NCBI RefSeq assembly: GCF_000255705.1
Contig: NZ_JH636442.1
Span: 629,373-693,372 of the forward strand
Length of the DNA stretch: 64,000 nt
Reading direction: 5' to 3'
Source of the DNA: Zavarzinella formosa DSM 19928
GTDB taxonomy: Bacteria; Planctomycetota; Planctomycetia; Gemmatales; Gemmataceae
Below the pieces are notes generated by a model. It was given only the letters and a program-made list of their open reading frames with translations. It searched no databases and was not told the origin of the DNA. This document shows positions 1-8,878 of this stretch, piece by piece (the stretch's first letter is position 1; each line of letters begins with the position of its first letter). Position numbers and translations under genes: made by a program.

Positions 1-283
1 ATCGCTGTTTGCTAGTAACCGCCTCGGGAAGCGATTTGCCCTCCCACTTTGCGAGTTCGGGCTTGTAATCAAACAAGTCCAGGTGGCTCGGCGCCCCGGC
101 CATGAACAAATGAATGACGGCCTTCGCCTTGCCCGCGTAATGAGGTTTCTTCGGGGCAAATTGCGATGGTTCGGCCGCCTTTGCCAAGCCGTTGGCCAGC
201 AACGCCGCCCCGGCCATCTTGCCAAGGCCGATGCCGCATTCTTGAAGGAAATAACGCCGGGCGATGTTGGCTGGTTGGTTCAT
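1..283 (-). CDS. DUF1501 domain protein (N-terminal part, cut by window edge)
   Basis: Only the first 94 codons are inside the window. The protein begins [19 protein letters not shown], a twin-arginine-like leader (RRYFLQ) followed by a hydrophobic Gly/Ala stretch, then [21 protein letters not shown], the typical opening of planctomycete DUF1501 proteins, which are sulfatase-fold secreted proteins of unknown substrate. The start codon overlaps the stop of the upstream Uma2 gene by 4 bp (ATGA), so translation is probably coupled. DUF1501 genes normally sit directly beside DUF1549/DUF1553 genes; here an Uma2 gene separates them. Function is inferred from family only; the body of the protein lies outside the window. 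Confidence 0.85.
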   Translation of the reverse strand, partial: MNQPANIARRYFLQECGIGLGKMAGAALLANGLAKAAEPSQFAPKKPHYAGKAKAVIHLFMAGAPSHLDLFDYKPELAKWEGKSLPEAVTSKQR

Positions 284-1152
284 TTCACATCATCCGGATT
301 GATGCCAAGTTCCCGAAGCTTTGCCGCCAACAAATCGGCCCGTTGTCGCTCAATGTCGGCTTGTTTTTTTGCTTTGTCAGCTTGCTCTTTAGCTTTGTCG
401 GCTTGCTCTTTGGCTATGTCGGCGGCCTGTCGTTCTTTTTCAGTTTTTCGCCGCTCAGCCCTTAGTTTGCGTTCAGACGCTTGGCGTTCTTCCTCCAACT
501 CATCTTCCACTTCCAGCACTCGTTCCTTGGCTGCCACGGCCTCGGCGGTCACTTCCAAATAATCGCGGAAGAATGTTCCGTCGGGTTTGCGAATCCGTAA
601 TTTGCTGGCTCCGTCATGAACGAAAGTGATGCCAAGACGGGGGCTGATCCATCCGTCCATCGGGTTGATTCCCCGGAAGACGTTTGCCTCGCGGATAAAG
701 CCCTGAAGCGAGAAATCTTCCGGATCGTAGATGTAATATTCCTCGACGCCCAAACTTTCGTATCGCCGGAACTTCTCCGTCATGGCTCCCGGCCGGTTGC
801 CGGGGGACAACACCTCGAAGACAACCTGCGGACAAATTCCCCCTTCAAGCCATTGCTTGTAGGAACCGCGATGCCCCTTCGGTCTTCCAAAAATCACCAT
901 CGTGTCCGGGGCGATCCTGTTTGCCGGATTGCCAAACTCCGGATACCACAACAAATCCCCGGCGACAAACACATTGGGATCTTGCCTGAAGAGGTCGTCA
1001 AGCTCCCCCTTGAGCATCATGATCCAGTCGAATTGTTGGGTGTTCTCGGCGATGGGTTCACCGTCGGAGTCGGGGTATTCGACCGGGTCCGGGACGCCGG
1101 TGGCCAAGGCGGCCGCCGCCATCCACTCACGGTCTAGAAATATTGTTTTCAT
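280..1152 (-). CDS. Uma2 family protein (DUF820, PD-(D/E)XK nuclease fold) with C-terminal coiled coil
   Basis: A 290-residue protein. Residues 40-195 match the Uma2 fold: PD at 82-83, FEVLSP with Glu113 at 112-117, Lys127, and then [14 protein letters not shown], the family's usual pattern for a restriction-endonuclease-like core. Residues about 205-282 are a charged coiled coil containing the near-exact heptads AKEQADK, encoded by three 21-bp repeats. The gene overlaps its upstream (DUF1553) and downstream (DUF1501) neighbours by 4 bp each. Uma2 proteins are greatly expanded in cyanobacteria and planctomycetes and are called putative endonucleases, but their biological role is not established. 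Its place inside a secreted-protein operon is unusual. No signal peptide is visible, so it should be cytoplasmic. Confidence 0.85.
   Translation of the reverse strand: MKTIFLDREWMAAAALATGVPDPVEYPDSDGEPIAENTQQFDWIMMLKGELDDLFRQDPNVFVAGDLLWYPEFGNPANRIAPDTMVIFGRPKGHRGSYKQWLEGGICPQVVFEVLSPGNRPGAMTEKFRRYESLGVEEYYIYDPEDFSLQGFIREANVFRGINPMDGWISPRLGITFVHDGASKLRIRKPDGTFFRDYLEVTAEAVAAKERVLEVEDELEEERQASERKLRAERRKTEKERQAADIAKEQADKAKEQADKAKKQADIERQRADLLAAKLRELGINPDDVK
354..416 (-). repeat. Three 21-bp tandem repeats in the Uma2 coiled coil
   Basis: Units start at 354, 375 and 396, each beginning TGTC(G/A)GCTTG on the plus strand. They encode seven-residue coiled-coil units of the AKEQADK type on the minus strand. 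The whole-heptad unit length means copy-number change would keep both frame and coil register. Confidence 0.7.
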
Positions 1153-4106
1153 TCCTTGGTCACCATTTCATCGAGATTGAACACCACCCGAACCGTGGCG
1201 GTCCAGGCGGCTCGTTGAACCGGGTCGCCATCGCCGGGACCGGCCACCGTGTTTGCTTCCTTCGGAAGTTTCTCGAATCGCGCCTTCTGGGTGTTGAAGA
1301 AGGTCCGCAGTGTGGTCAACTCGTCGGTGGTTGGCGGTCTTGTCATGCAGCGATTCCACAACATCTTTAGTTTTGCATCTGTGTCGCCGGGGGCCAATGT
1401 CAATTGTTTCGCCATCGTCTGGGCGAGTTCTTGAAACACGGCATCGTTCAGAATTGTCAGGGCTTGCAGGGGGGTGTTGGATACTTCGCGGCGGGCAGTG
1501 CAGAATTCACCGCTTGGTCCGTCGAAAGTTTGGAACATCGCATACGGGGCGGTGCGTTTGACATAGGTGTAAAACCCCCGGCGATAGCGATCTTCGCCGG
1601 CGCTGGCATTCCATGTCAGGCCGCCGTAAGTTCCCTCGGAGGTGACGCCCGGTGGTTGCGGCGGGAAGACGCTCGGGCCGCCGATCTTGCGAGAGAGCAG
1701 TCCAGACGCCGTGAGGGCCTGATCCCGCAGGATTTCGGCTTCCAGACGTTGCCGGGGAAAGCGGGCCAGCAATTGGTTCTTCGGATCGGTCTTCAGTTGT
1801 TCCCCGTGGACTTCAGACGATTGCCGGTATGTTGCGGAAGTGACAATGAGCCGATGCAGGTTCTTCATGTCCCAACCCGATTTCATGAACTCGACGGCCA
1901 GCCAGTCAAGCAATTCCGGGTGTGTCGGGGCATCTCCCTGATAGCCGAAATCCTCCAGTGTGCGGACGATTCCCCGACCGAAGAACGCTGCCCATTGTCG
2001 GTTGACAATCACACGGGCTGTCAACGGGTTTTGGGTGTCCACAAGCCATTTTGCAAACGCCAGACGGTTCTTCGGCAGGTCTTTGGGAAGACTCGGCAGG
2101 ATGGCTGGCACATCGGCCGTGACCGGTGTGGTGGGCTGGTTATATTCCCCCCGTTTGTAGACCGGCGTTGGCCGTGTTTGCCCCGCCGGGCGTTCCTGCA
2201 TCACCAGTGTGGTGGGAAATTTCGGGAGCGAGGTCCGCAACTTGGCAATATCGGCCCGTTCGGTTTGCAGTTCCGAGGCAATGGTTACGTATTGGGCCGA
2301 CAAAATGTTCCGCTGTTCGTCGGAGAGTTTGGCGGGGTCGATTCGCATGGCTTCTTCGGCCTCGTGTGAGACGGCCCGTGATTCGACAGGGATATCAGCC
2401 TTGGTGAACGAGACGCGAAATTTGCCCAACCCGGCCGCATAATACTTCTCGAACAACAGATCCAGTTGAAGATCGGTGTCCGCTTCGAGAGGCTTTTTGA
2501 GATTGAAGACGGCGTTGTTGGCTTGGCCCTGTTTGCCGTTAATCGACCATCCGGTGAGAACATTGCCATCCACCGCATGTTCTGGCTTGTTCTTGCCGTC
2601 ATGGCCTGAACCGTTGGCTAGTCCGAGCGGAATTGTCGTGTCGCCTGATTTCAGGGTGAGTTCGGTCAGGAAGAAATCCCCGAATGGGCCTTCATAACTC
2701 ACCCGGCCGGGACCATTCGCCGGCAACCGGGGATCGGGGAAGATTTCAATTCGCAGTGCCGTGGTATTTTTGGGAACGGATTTGAACTTCAGTGTGTAGA
2801 TGTCCCGCTTGCTCATGTCTCCGCTCACGAAGATGATGCCATTCGTTTCGCGGTTTAAGGTCGGAATGTTGGCGGTTGCCTCAATGGGTTCGGCGATGTG
2901 CCAAGCGATCGCTTTGGGGCGTTCAGCTTCCTGCCATTTCTTGAAGTTCTCCGGCGAAATTTTCTTAATGAGTTGTTGTTCACGTTCGGCAATTTGCTTG
3001 AGAATGGTGTCCCGTTTGGCGGCGATGTCTGTGGACTTGACGTCCATCGTCGGTTCGTCCGCGTTATTGAGGAACGCGAAAATCTTGTAATATTCGGCCT
3101 GCGAGACGGGATCGAATTTGTGATTGTGACACTGGCAGCAATTAAGTGTGAGGCCGAGCCAGGTTGTTCCGGTGGTGGCAACGCGGTCATTCACCGAGTG
3201 CCAGCGGAATTCGAGCGGGTCGATGCCCCCTTCTTCATTCGTCATCGTGTTCCGGTGAAAACCGGTGGCGATGCGTTGTTCCTCGGTGGCGCCCGGCAAC
3301 AAGTCGCCCGCCAGTTGTTCAATGGTGAACCGGTCGAACGGCATATTGGCGTTAATGGCCCGAATTACCCAATCGCGGTAGGGCCACATGCTTCTTGCGC
3401 GGTCTTTCTCGAAGCCGTTGGTGTCCGCATAGCGGGCGAGATCAAGCCATTTTCTGGCCCAGCGTTCTCCATAATGTGGGGATTTCAACAACCGTTCGAC
3501 GAGTTTCGCATAAGCATCTGGTGATTCGTCCTTGAAAAACGCGGCTGCTTCCTCTGGGGTGGGCGGCAAACCAATCAAATCGAGGAACACCCGGCGAACC
3601 AATGTTTCCTTGGCGGGGGGATTCAACGTCAGCCCGCTGGCTTCCAACTTGGTGACGATGAACCGATCAATAGGCGTTATGAGCCGATCCGATAACTTTA
3701 CGCTTGGCAAGGGGGCCTGTTTCGGAGCCAAGAACGCCCAATGATCCTGATAAATCGCCCCTTCGTCGATCCACCGGGTCAATATTTCGCGTTGTTTGGA
3801 TGAAAGCGGCTTTTTGGTGGCGGGCGGCGGCATCAATTCCGTGGCATCTGCGTGGTCGATCCGCTTGATGACCTCACTGGCGGCTGATTTGCCTGGAACG
3901 ATGGCTACTTCACCGGATTTTCCTTTGCCATATGCGGAATCACGCAGGTCGAGACGCAAGCCGCCTTTGCGGGCGGCTTCGTCGGGACCATGACATTGAA
4001 AGCAGTATTGGGAAAGAATCGGGCGAACATCCCGGCTGAAATCGACGGCGGCCATCGACACGGCCGGGAACAACATCCCGCCCATGAACACCCAAAAGGA
4101 ACGCAT
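1149..4106 (-). CDS. PSD1 and planctomycete cytochrome C domain protein (DUF1549/DUF1553)
   Basis: A 985-residue exported protein. After a signal peptide (about 1-20) comes a planctomycete cytochrome C domain with haem motif YCFQCH at residues 34-39 (Cys35, Cys38, His39). DUF1549 follows at roughly 145-355, closing with CCQCHNHKFDP, a second CxxCH. A beta-rich middle section (about 400-570) precedes DUF1553 (about 680-935), recognisable from NRLAFAKWLVDTQNPLTARV and REVSNTPLQALTILND. Such proteins are hallmark planctomycete secreted proteins, usually linked to polysaccharide degradation loci, but no reaction has been assigned. It follows the WD40/cytochrome gene by 38 bp and overlaps the Uma2 gene by 4 bp, implying one transcript. 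Confidence 0.93.
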   Translation of the reverse strand: MRSFWVFMGGMLFPAVSMAAVDFSRDVRPILSQYCFQCHGPDEAARKGGLRLDLRDSAYGKGKSGEVAIVPGKSAASEVIKRIDHADATELMPPPATKKPLSSKQREILTRWIDEGAIYQDHWAFLAPKQAPLPSVKLSDRLITPIDRFIVTKLEASGLTLNPPAKETLVRRVFLDLIGLPPTPEEAAAFFKDESPDAYAKLVERLLKSPHYGERWARKWLDLARYADTNGFEKDRARSMWPYRDWVIRAINANMPFDRFTIEQLAGDLLPGATEEQRIATGFHRNTMTNEEGGIDPLEFRWHSVNDRVATTGTTWLGLTLNCCQCHNHKFDPVSQAEYYKIFAFLNNADEPTMDVKSTDIAAKRDTILKQIAEREQQLIKKISPENFKKWQEAERPKAIAWHIAEPIEATANIPTLNRETNGIIFVSGDMSKRDIYTLKFKSVPKNTTALRIEIFPDPRLPANGPGRVSYEGPFGDFFLTELTLKSGDTTIPLGLANGSGHDGKNKPEHAVDGNVLTGWSINGKQGQANNAVFNLKKPLEADTDLQLDLLFEKYYAAGLGKFRVSFTKADIPVESRAVSHEAEEAMRIDPAKLSDEQRNILSAQYVTIASELQTERADIAKLRTSLPKFPTTLVMQERPAGQTRPTPVYKRGEYNQPTTPVTADVPAILPSLPKDLPKNRLAFAKWLVDTQNPLTARVIVNRQWAAFFGRGIVRTLEDFGYQGDAPTHPELLDWLAVEFMKSGWDMKNLHRLIVTSATYRQSSEVHGEQLKTDPKNQLLARFPRQRLEAEILRDQALTASGLLSRKIGGPSVFPPQPPGVTSEGTYGGLTWNASAGEDRYRRGFYTYVKRTAPYAMFQTFDGPSGEFCTARREVSNTPLQALTILNDAVFQELAQTMAKQLTLAPGDTDAKLKMLWNRCMTRPPTTDELTTLRTFFNTQKARFEKLPKEANTVAGPGDGDPVQRAAWTATVRVVFNLDEMVTKE

Positions 4107-4144
4107 GAACGGAACCCCGAGAGAGAGGATGTATCAACCAGTCG

Positions 4145-5614
4145 TCATTTCTTGACCGGAGGCATCGGCGGGGCCGGAGGAACATAGCCGGGTGAGGCAT
4201 TGAACGCCTTCGCTACCATCCCATCGGCCACATTCCATACCCGCACTTCGCCGTCGTAGGAACCACCGGCGACTTGCTTGCCATCGGGGCTGATCGCCAC
4301 CGCGAACACATGGTCGGTCAACCCGCTGAGGGTCTTCGTGTTCGCACCAGTTTCGCTGTTCCATACTTTCACGGTCTTGTCGGCCGAAGCGGTCACCAAG
4401 ATCGGTTCTTTCGGATGCTGGACGAGTTTGAGGATGTCGTCCCCGTGGCCGCCGAGGGCTTTGATTTGCTTGCCTTCGCCAGTTGAATTCCACATCCGCA
4501 GTTGCTTGTCGGCCCCGGCTGAGAAACCCGCTTTGCTGTCGGCCTTCACTGCCACACCATACACCGGGTTTTGGTGTTCGGGGAACGTGAGGACGGATTC
4601 CTTGGCGGTCAGATCCCACACCTTGGCGGTTTTGTCCCGGCTGCACGTCAGCAGGTGTTTGTTGTCCGGGGCGAAAACCACCCCCATCACCCAATCGGCA
4701 TGGTTTTCAATGGATTGTTCCAGTTTTCCGGTGGCCAAATCCCACACCCGCACGGTGCGGTCGCATCCGCCGGTGGCCAGTCGCTTGCCATCAGGGGAGA
4801 CGGCGAGGCACAACACGGAATCATCCACATCGAGCAGTTGCTTCACCATGACTTGGCTGTTGTTGACACCATCAAGAATCTGCACGCCGTTCTCGGCTTT
4901 GCCGGGGCCGTTCAAGTCTAAAATGCGGACATCCCCTTCTTGTCCCGGCCGCCCCCCGGCGACGGCCAGCTTGCCGTCCGGCAGGAAGGCCATCGCGTAA
5001 GCCCGTTCGGCCCGAGTGTAAACTCGCTTCAGAAGTTTCCCGGTCGCGGCTTCCCACACCGTCAATTCGTGATGCCCGCCGACCACAAGATTCTTGCCAT
5101 CCGGCGAGAAGACCAAGGCGTTGATGATCGTCGGATATTTGTATGCGGCCGGGGGATTCGGGGACTTCCAGCGGATGCGAAGCTCCCGCACAAGATCAGC
5201 TTTCGGGTCGATGCCCGCGTCCAGTTTGGCCCCCTGCACGATCCACTTCTTGATGATTTCCGTCTGGGCCTTGGGAACGGGGGAAAGGTTGTCTTTCCGG
5301 GGGGGCATCCGACGTTCTTTGTCCGTCACCATGAGGGTGTAGACTTCGCTCTCCTCGTGCTTGCCGGCATGGATGCCTTCTTCACCGGCCCCGCCAGCCA
5401 TCAACTTCTCGAAAGTGGTCATATCGTATTTGCCGGAACGCTTTTTGGCGTCGTGACAGGCGAAACAGTTCTCCTTCAGGATGGGGGCGACATCCATAAT
5501 GAAGCTGACCGGCTTCTCTTGGGCTTGGGCGGGGCTTGGCAGAAACATGAGCAAAGCCATGATCGCTGACAGAATGCCACAAAGAATACAAAAACGACAG
5601 GTACGCCAGTTCAT
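4145..5614 (-). CDS. Secreted c-type cytochrome domain protein with WD40 propeller
   Basis: A 489-residue protein starting at an ATG preceded by GGAGG nine bases upstream. Residues 1-32 form a signal peptide ending PAQAQ. A planctomycete cytochrome C-like domain follows with haem motif NCFACH and the family's typical YDMTTFEKLMAGG. From about residue 155 onward there are seven WD40 repeats, several with clear SPDGK and VWDL/VWN ends, enough to close a seven-bladed propeller. It is the first gene of the minus-strand operon leading to PSD1, Uma2 and DUF1501 genes. The likely role is an extracytoplasmic haem protein that binds partners through the propeller; the substrate is unknown. Confidence 0.9.
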   Translation of the reverse strand: MNWRTCRFCILCGILSAIMALLMFLPSPAQAQEKPVSFIMDVAPILKENCFACHDAKKRSGKYDMTTFEKLMAGGAGEEGIHAGKHEESEVYTLMVTDKERRMPPRKDNLSPVPKAQTEIIKKWIVQGAKLDAGIDPKADLVRELRIRWKSPNPPAAYKYPTIINALVFSPDGKNLVVGGHHELTVWEAATGKLLKRVYTRAERAYAMAFLPDGKLAVAGGRPGQEGDVRILDLNGPGKAENGVQILDGVNNSQVMVKQLLDVDDSVLCLAVSPDGKRLATGGCDRTVRVWDLATGKLEQSIENHADWVMGVVFAPDNKHLLTCSRDKTAKVWDLTAKESVLTFPEHQNPVYGVAVKADSKAGFSAGADKQLRMWNSTGEGKQIKALGGHGDDILKLVQHPKEPILVTASADKTVKVWNSETGANTKTLSGLTDHVFAVAISPDGKQVAGGSYDGEVRVWNVADGMVAKAFNASPGYVPPAPPMPPVKK

Positions 5615-5786
5615 TAGGAAATGCCTCCCTCAGGGTGGAGAGTGTTTGGTGGGATGTTGTCCAGTGTACGAGATAGAAGGCATGGAGTTCAACGAGAATG
5701 AGGCGGATTCTCGGTAAGTTCGGCCCGCCCGTCTGGCGAACACCCGGATGTTTGGCTAGCATTGTCAGAGATTAATTGTCGGTTTC

Positions 5787-6791
5787 ATGGCAAGGCGTTT
5801 GCACGGCATGATTGGCCTTCACAACTCGGTGATTCGCAGCACGGGGTGCAGCGTGCCGAGTCGCGTCGTGCCCAATGAGTGGTTCACCAATTATGTGGAC
5901 ACGTCCGACGAGTGGATTCGCAGCCGCACAGGCATTCGTGAACGCCGGTTTGTCGGCCCCGGCGAATCATCGGCAACGCTTGGGGTCACCGCCGCGAAAC
6001 TGGCCTTGGAAAGTTCTGATCTCCATCCTGAAGATATTGATCTGATTATTTGTGCCACGGTGACTCCGGAGAATATGTGCCCGCAGAACGCGGCCGTGAT
6101 CCATGCGGCCTTGGGCTGCCGGCCAATTCCCGCCTTCGATCTCTCGGCGGCCTGTACTGGTTTTCTGTACGCGATGTCCATCGCGGATCAGTTTTTGAAG
6201 ACTGGCGCCGCCCGGCATGTGTTGATTGTCGGCTCGGACGTGCTGTCACGCACGCTGGACTTCACGGACCGGAATAGTTGCATTCTTTTTGGAGACGGAG
6301 CCGGAGCGGCGATTCTCTCGGCTTCGCCACAACGCGAACGTGGCGTCCACTCGGTCAAGATTTACGCGGATGGTGGCCCGCGTGAATTAATCCATGTGCC
6401 GGGCTTGGTCACCCCCCAACCCCCGGCTGATCAGAAACAGCATGAACACATACGGCTCAATGGCCGGGAAGTGTTCAAGTTTGCTGTTCGCCGGATGATC
6501 GAGTTGACAACCGATGCGATATTGGAGTGTCGTCTCGCCGGGCGGTCAATCGATCTGCTGATTCCCCATCAAGTGAACCAGCGGATCATTGATGCCGCCT
6601 TGGAATCGACCGGATTTCCGTCCGACCGGGTCATGGTTAATCTCGAAAAATACGGCAATACCTCGGCCGCATCGGTCCCGATCGCCCTCGACGAAGCCCT
6701 CAAAACCGGCCGCGCCAAACCCGGGGACACACTTCTGCTGGTCGCATTCGGCGGCGGTCTCACTTGGGGTTCGGCTATTGTGACCCTGTGA
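5787..6791 (+). CDS. fabH: Beta-ketoacyl-ACP synthase III
   Basis: A 334-residue thiolase-fold enzyme that would condense acyl-CoA with malonyl-ACP to start fatty acid synthesis. The catalytic triad is complete: Cys123 in SAACTGF, His261 in LIPHQVN and Asn291 in YGNTSAA. The entrance motif VDTSDEWIRSRTGIRERR and the glycine-rich C-terminus FGGGLTWGSA are typical of FabH. A second in-frame ATG at 5808 (MIGLHNSVI) fits the usual FabH N-terminus slightly better and neither start has a strong ribosome binding site, so the first seven residues are uncertain. It stands alone, with no fab genes adjacent, divergent from the cytochrome operon. Confidence 0.93.
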   Translation: MARRLHGMIGLHNSVIRSTGCSVPSRVVPNEWFTNYVDTSDEWIRSRTGIRERRFVGPGESSATLGVTAAKLALESSDLHPEDIDLIICATVTPENMCPQNAAVIHAALGCRPIPAFDLSAACTGFLYAMSIADQFLKTGAARHVLIVGSDVLSRTLDFTDRNSCILFGDGAGAAILSASPQRERGVHSVKIYADGGPRELIHVPGLVTPQPPADQKQHEHIRLNGREVFKFAVRRMIELTTDAILECRLAGRSIDLLIPHQVNQRIIDAALESTGFPSDRVMVNLEKYGNTSAASVPIALDEALKTGRAKPGDTLLLVAFGGGLTWGSAIVTL

Positions 6792-6846
6792 TTGTGGCCG
6801 GGTCGTTTTTCCGGTGACATGTGCGGTCAGTTTTTACGGAGCAACC

Positions 6847-7575
6847 ATGCCATTGCTCGATCACTTTCGTCCGCCGTTGAGCCGCACGCATCCGTGGAGA
6901 GGGTTTCACGGAGCTTGGGCCGCCGCCATGGCCCGCCTGCTGAATCAAGGCGTCCTTCCGGCCGGTTATTATGCCGTCCCGTTTCTGGATCATGACGGAC
7001 CCGTGGAAATTGATGTGGCGGCGCTACATGACTCAATCTCAAACGGAACGATTGACGGGTCGGCCGGGATGTCCGACTGGAAACCAGACTCTCCCGGAAT
7101 ATCGCTAGTCGTTGACCTGACGGCCATTGATGGCGTGCGGGTGGATGTGATGTCAGACAATGGCGACCCGGTTCTCGCAGCCTCCGTCGAATTGGTCAGT
7201 CCCGGAAACAAGGATCGGCTTCGTTCCCGGCAGGCGTTTGCCTCAAAATGCGCCGTCCTGCTTCGACAAGGATGTGGAGTTGTGGTGGTTGATGTGGTGA
7301 CAACCCGACTGGCCAACTTGCACGCCGACCTGCTGGTTGCTTTGGGTGTGGAAGTGGTGTCCGAAATATCTGCTGGTTTGGGGGTCGTTTCCTACAGAAC
7401 CATCGGCCACGATGAGGCAGGGCAATTGCTGGCGTGGCCGGCTCCCTTGGAATTGGGCAACCGGCTGCCGACGGTTCCGTTATGGTTGTCGGCCGATTTG
7501 GCGGTTCCTCTCGATTTGGAAGCCAGTCATGCCGCCGCTTGTGTGGACCTGCGTATTCATCTTGCCGCCGGATGA
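6847..7575 (+). CDS. DUF4058-like protein
   Basis: A 242-residue protein. The ATG at 6847 is preceded by GGAG eight bases upstream and gives the N-terminus MPLLDHFRPPLSRTHPWRGFHGAW, which I recognise from a planctomycete and cyanobacterial family usually labelled DUF4058 or related. The middle part, VELVSPGNKDRLRSRQAF, resembles the VVEILSPSNK-type segment of Uma2/DUF4058 nuclease-like folds, so a distant PD-(D/E)XK relationship is possible. No signal peptide or membrane segment is seen. It follows fabH by 55 bp on the same strand and converges with mqnE, with only 8 bp between the stop codons. The function is unknown. Confidence 0.6.
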   Translation: MPLLDHFRPPLSRTHPWRGFHGAWAAAMARLLNQGVLPAGYYAVPFLDHDGPVEIDVAALHDSISNGTIDGSAGMSDWKPDSPGISLVVDLTAIDGVRVDVMSDNGDPVLAASVELVSPGNKDRLRSRQAFASKCAVLLRQGCGVVVVDVVTTRLANLHADLLVALGVEVVSEISAGLGVVSYRTIGHDEAGQLLAWPAPLELGNRLPTVPLWLSADLAVPLDLEASHAAACVDLRIHLAAG

Positions 7576-7583
7576 CAGTCGCA

Positions 7584-8714
7584 TCACGCCAGCGCCAGCA
7601 TCCGTTTGCCTTTTCGCCACTTCGAGCCGGGTTCCCGGATGATTTCGTGGTATAGCGTGTCCCGTTCGACCGGGGTGTGGCCGGTTTCGGTGATAAGCCG
7701 TCGTAATTCCTCGACGGTCAATTCTTGCGGGGAATCGCTGCCTGCTTCGTGGTAAATCTTTTCGTGGACGACGGTGCCGTCAATATCGTCGGCCCCGTAA
7801 TTCTGGGCGATCTGAGCCGTCTGCATCCCAAGCATGATCCAGTAAGCTTTGATGTGCGGGAAGTTATCCAGCATTAACCGGGACAGGGCCATCACCCGCA
7901 GGTCCGTGAGGCCGGAGGGTTTGGGGATGTGGCTCAGACGGGTGTTTTCCGGGTGGAAGGCCAGTGGAATGAAGGTCTGGAAGCCGCCTGTTTTGTCCTG
8001 TAGTTCTCTCAGACGCACCAAGTGATCGATCCGGTGTTCCGGCTTTTCAATATGGCCGTAAAGCATGGTGGCGTTCGAGTTCAGCCCGATTTCGTGAGCC
8101 TCTTGGTGGACCCGCAACCACTCGGCGCCATCAGCCTTGTGCTCGCAAATCTGGCTGCGAATCTCCGGGTGGAAAATCTCCGCCCCGCCGCCGGGCAGGC
8201 TGCCCAAACCGGTATCTTTCATTTCTTGCAGCAGTTCTTTGGTGGGCCGGCCGGTCATGCGGGCAAACCAGTCCCATTCCACGGCTGTCCAAGCCTTCAG
8301 GTGAAGGTCCGGGAATTCGCGGTGCAGAATCCGCACGATGTTCAAATACCACTCATACGGAAGCTGGTGGTGCAGGCCACCAACAATGTGTAATTCGGTG
8401 CAGCCCCGGTCAGTCGCCTCCCGACCGCGTGCAATAATCTGTTCGTCGGGCATGACGTAGCCCTTTTCGGACTTCAAATCGGCCCGAAACGCGCAAAAGG
8501 TGCAACGATAGACGCACACATTGGTCGGGTTAAGGTGTTCGTTGACATTGTAATAGGTGACTTTGCCGTTCTTTCGTTCCCGCACAATGTTGGCCAGTTC
8601 ACCCAATGTGTGCAGATCCGCGTTGGCGTCCAAAAACACGCCTTCGTCATAACTTAGGCGTTCGCCGCCATGTACTTTGGTCCGGATCAGATCAATTCGC
8701 TCAGTCGTAGTCAT
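7584..8714 (-). CDS. mqnE: Aminodeoxyfutalosine synthase, radical SAM (MqnE)
   Basis: A 376-residue radical SAM enzyme. The cluster-binding motif CVYRCTFC places Cys67, Cys71 and Cys74 on the 4Fe-4S cluster. The segments HLNPTNVC, LHIVGGLHHQLPYEWY, KAWTAVEWDWFARM and GLGSLPGGGAEIFHPEIR are those of MqnE rather than MqnC, which has a different motif context. MqnE joins SAM to 3-[(1-carboxyvinyl)oxy]benzoate to give 6-amino-6-deoxyfutalosine in the alternative menaquinone pathway. No other mqn gene is in the window, which is common because the pathway is often scattered. Transcribed divergently from the GTPase gene at 8879, with 164 bp between them. Confidence 0.9.
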   Translation of the reverse strand: MTTTERIDLIRTKVHGGERLSYDEGVFLDANADLHTLGELANIVRERKNGKVTYYNVNEHLNPTNVCVYRCTFCAFRADLKSEKGYVMPDEQIIARGREATDRGCTELHIVGGLHHQLPYEWYLNIVRILHREFPDLHLKAWTAVEWDWFARMTGRPTKELLQEMKDTGLGSLPGGGAEIFHPEIRSQICEHKADGAEWLRVHQEAHEIGLNSNATMLYGHIEKPEHRIDHLVRLRELQDKTGGFQTFIPLAFHPENTRLSHIPKPSGLTDLRVMALSRLMLDNFPHIKAYWIMLGMQTAQIAQNYGADDIDGTVVHEKIYHEAGSDSPQELTVEELRRLITETGHTPVERDTLYHEIIREPGSKWRKGKRMLALA

Positions 8715-8878
8715 GTGCCGTTTCCATATCGTGGCGTGAGGCCGGCCTCTTCCAAAGAATAACCGTGCCGGGCGGGAATCGCATAACCAGACCCGATTTT
8801 CGGCATGAACGGGTCAATCAAATGCACACCGCCCGGCGGCGAAGAGTATGATAAGGTTTTTCGCTTGTGGGGGACGGC

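Noticed and set aside
354..416. Possible short CRISPR-like array
   Set aside because: Units are 21 bp without spacers and encode coiled-coil heptads, so it is a coding tandem repeat.
1404..2369. 321-codon plus-strand open frame
   Set aside because: Antisense to the PSD1 gene, without motifs or a ribosome binding site.
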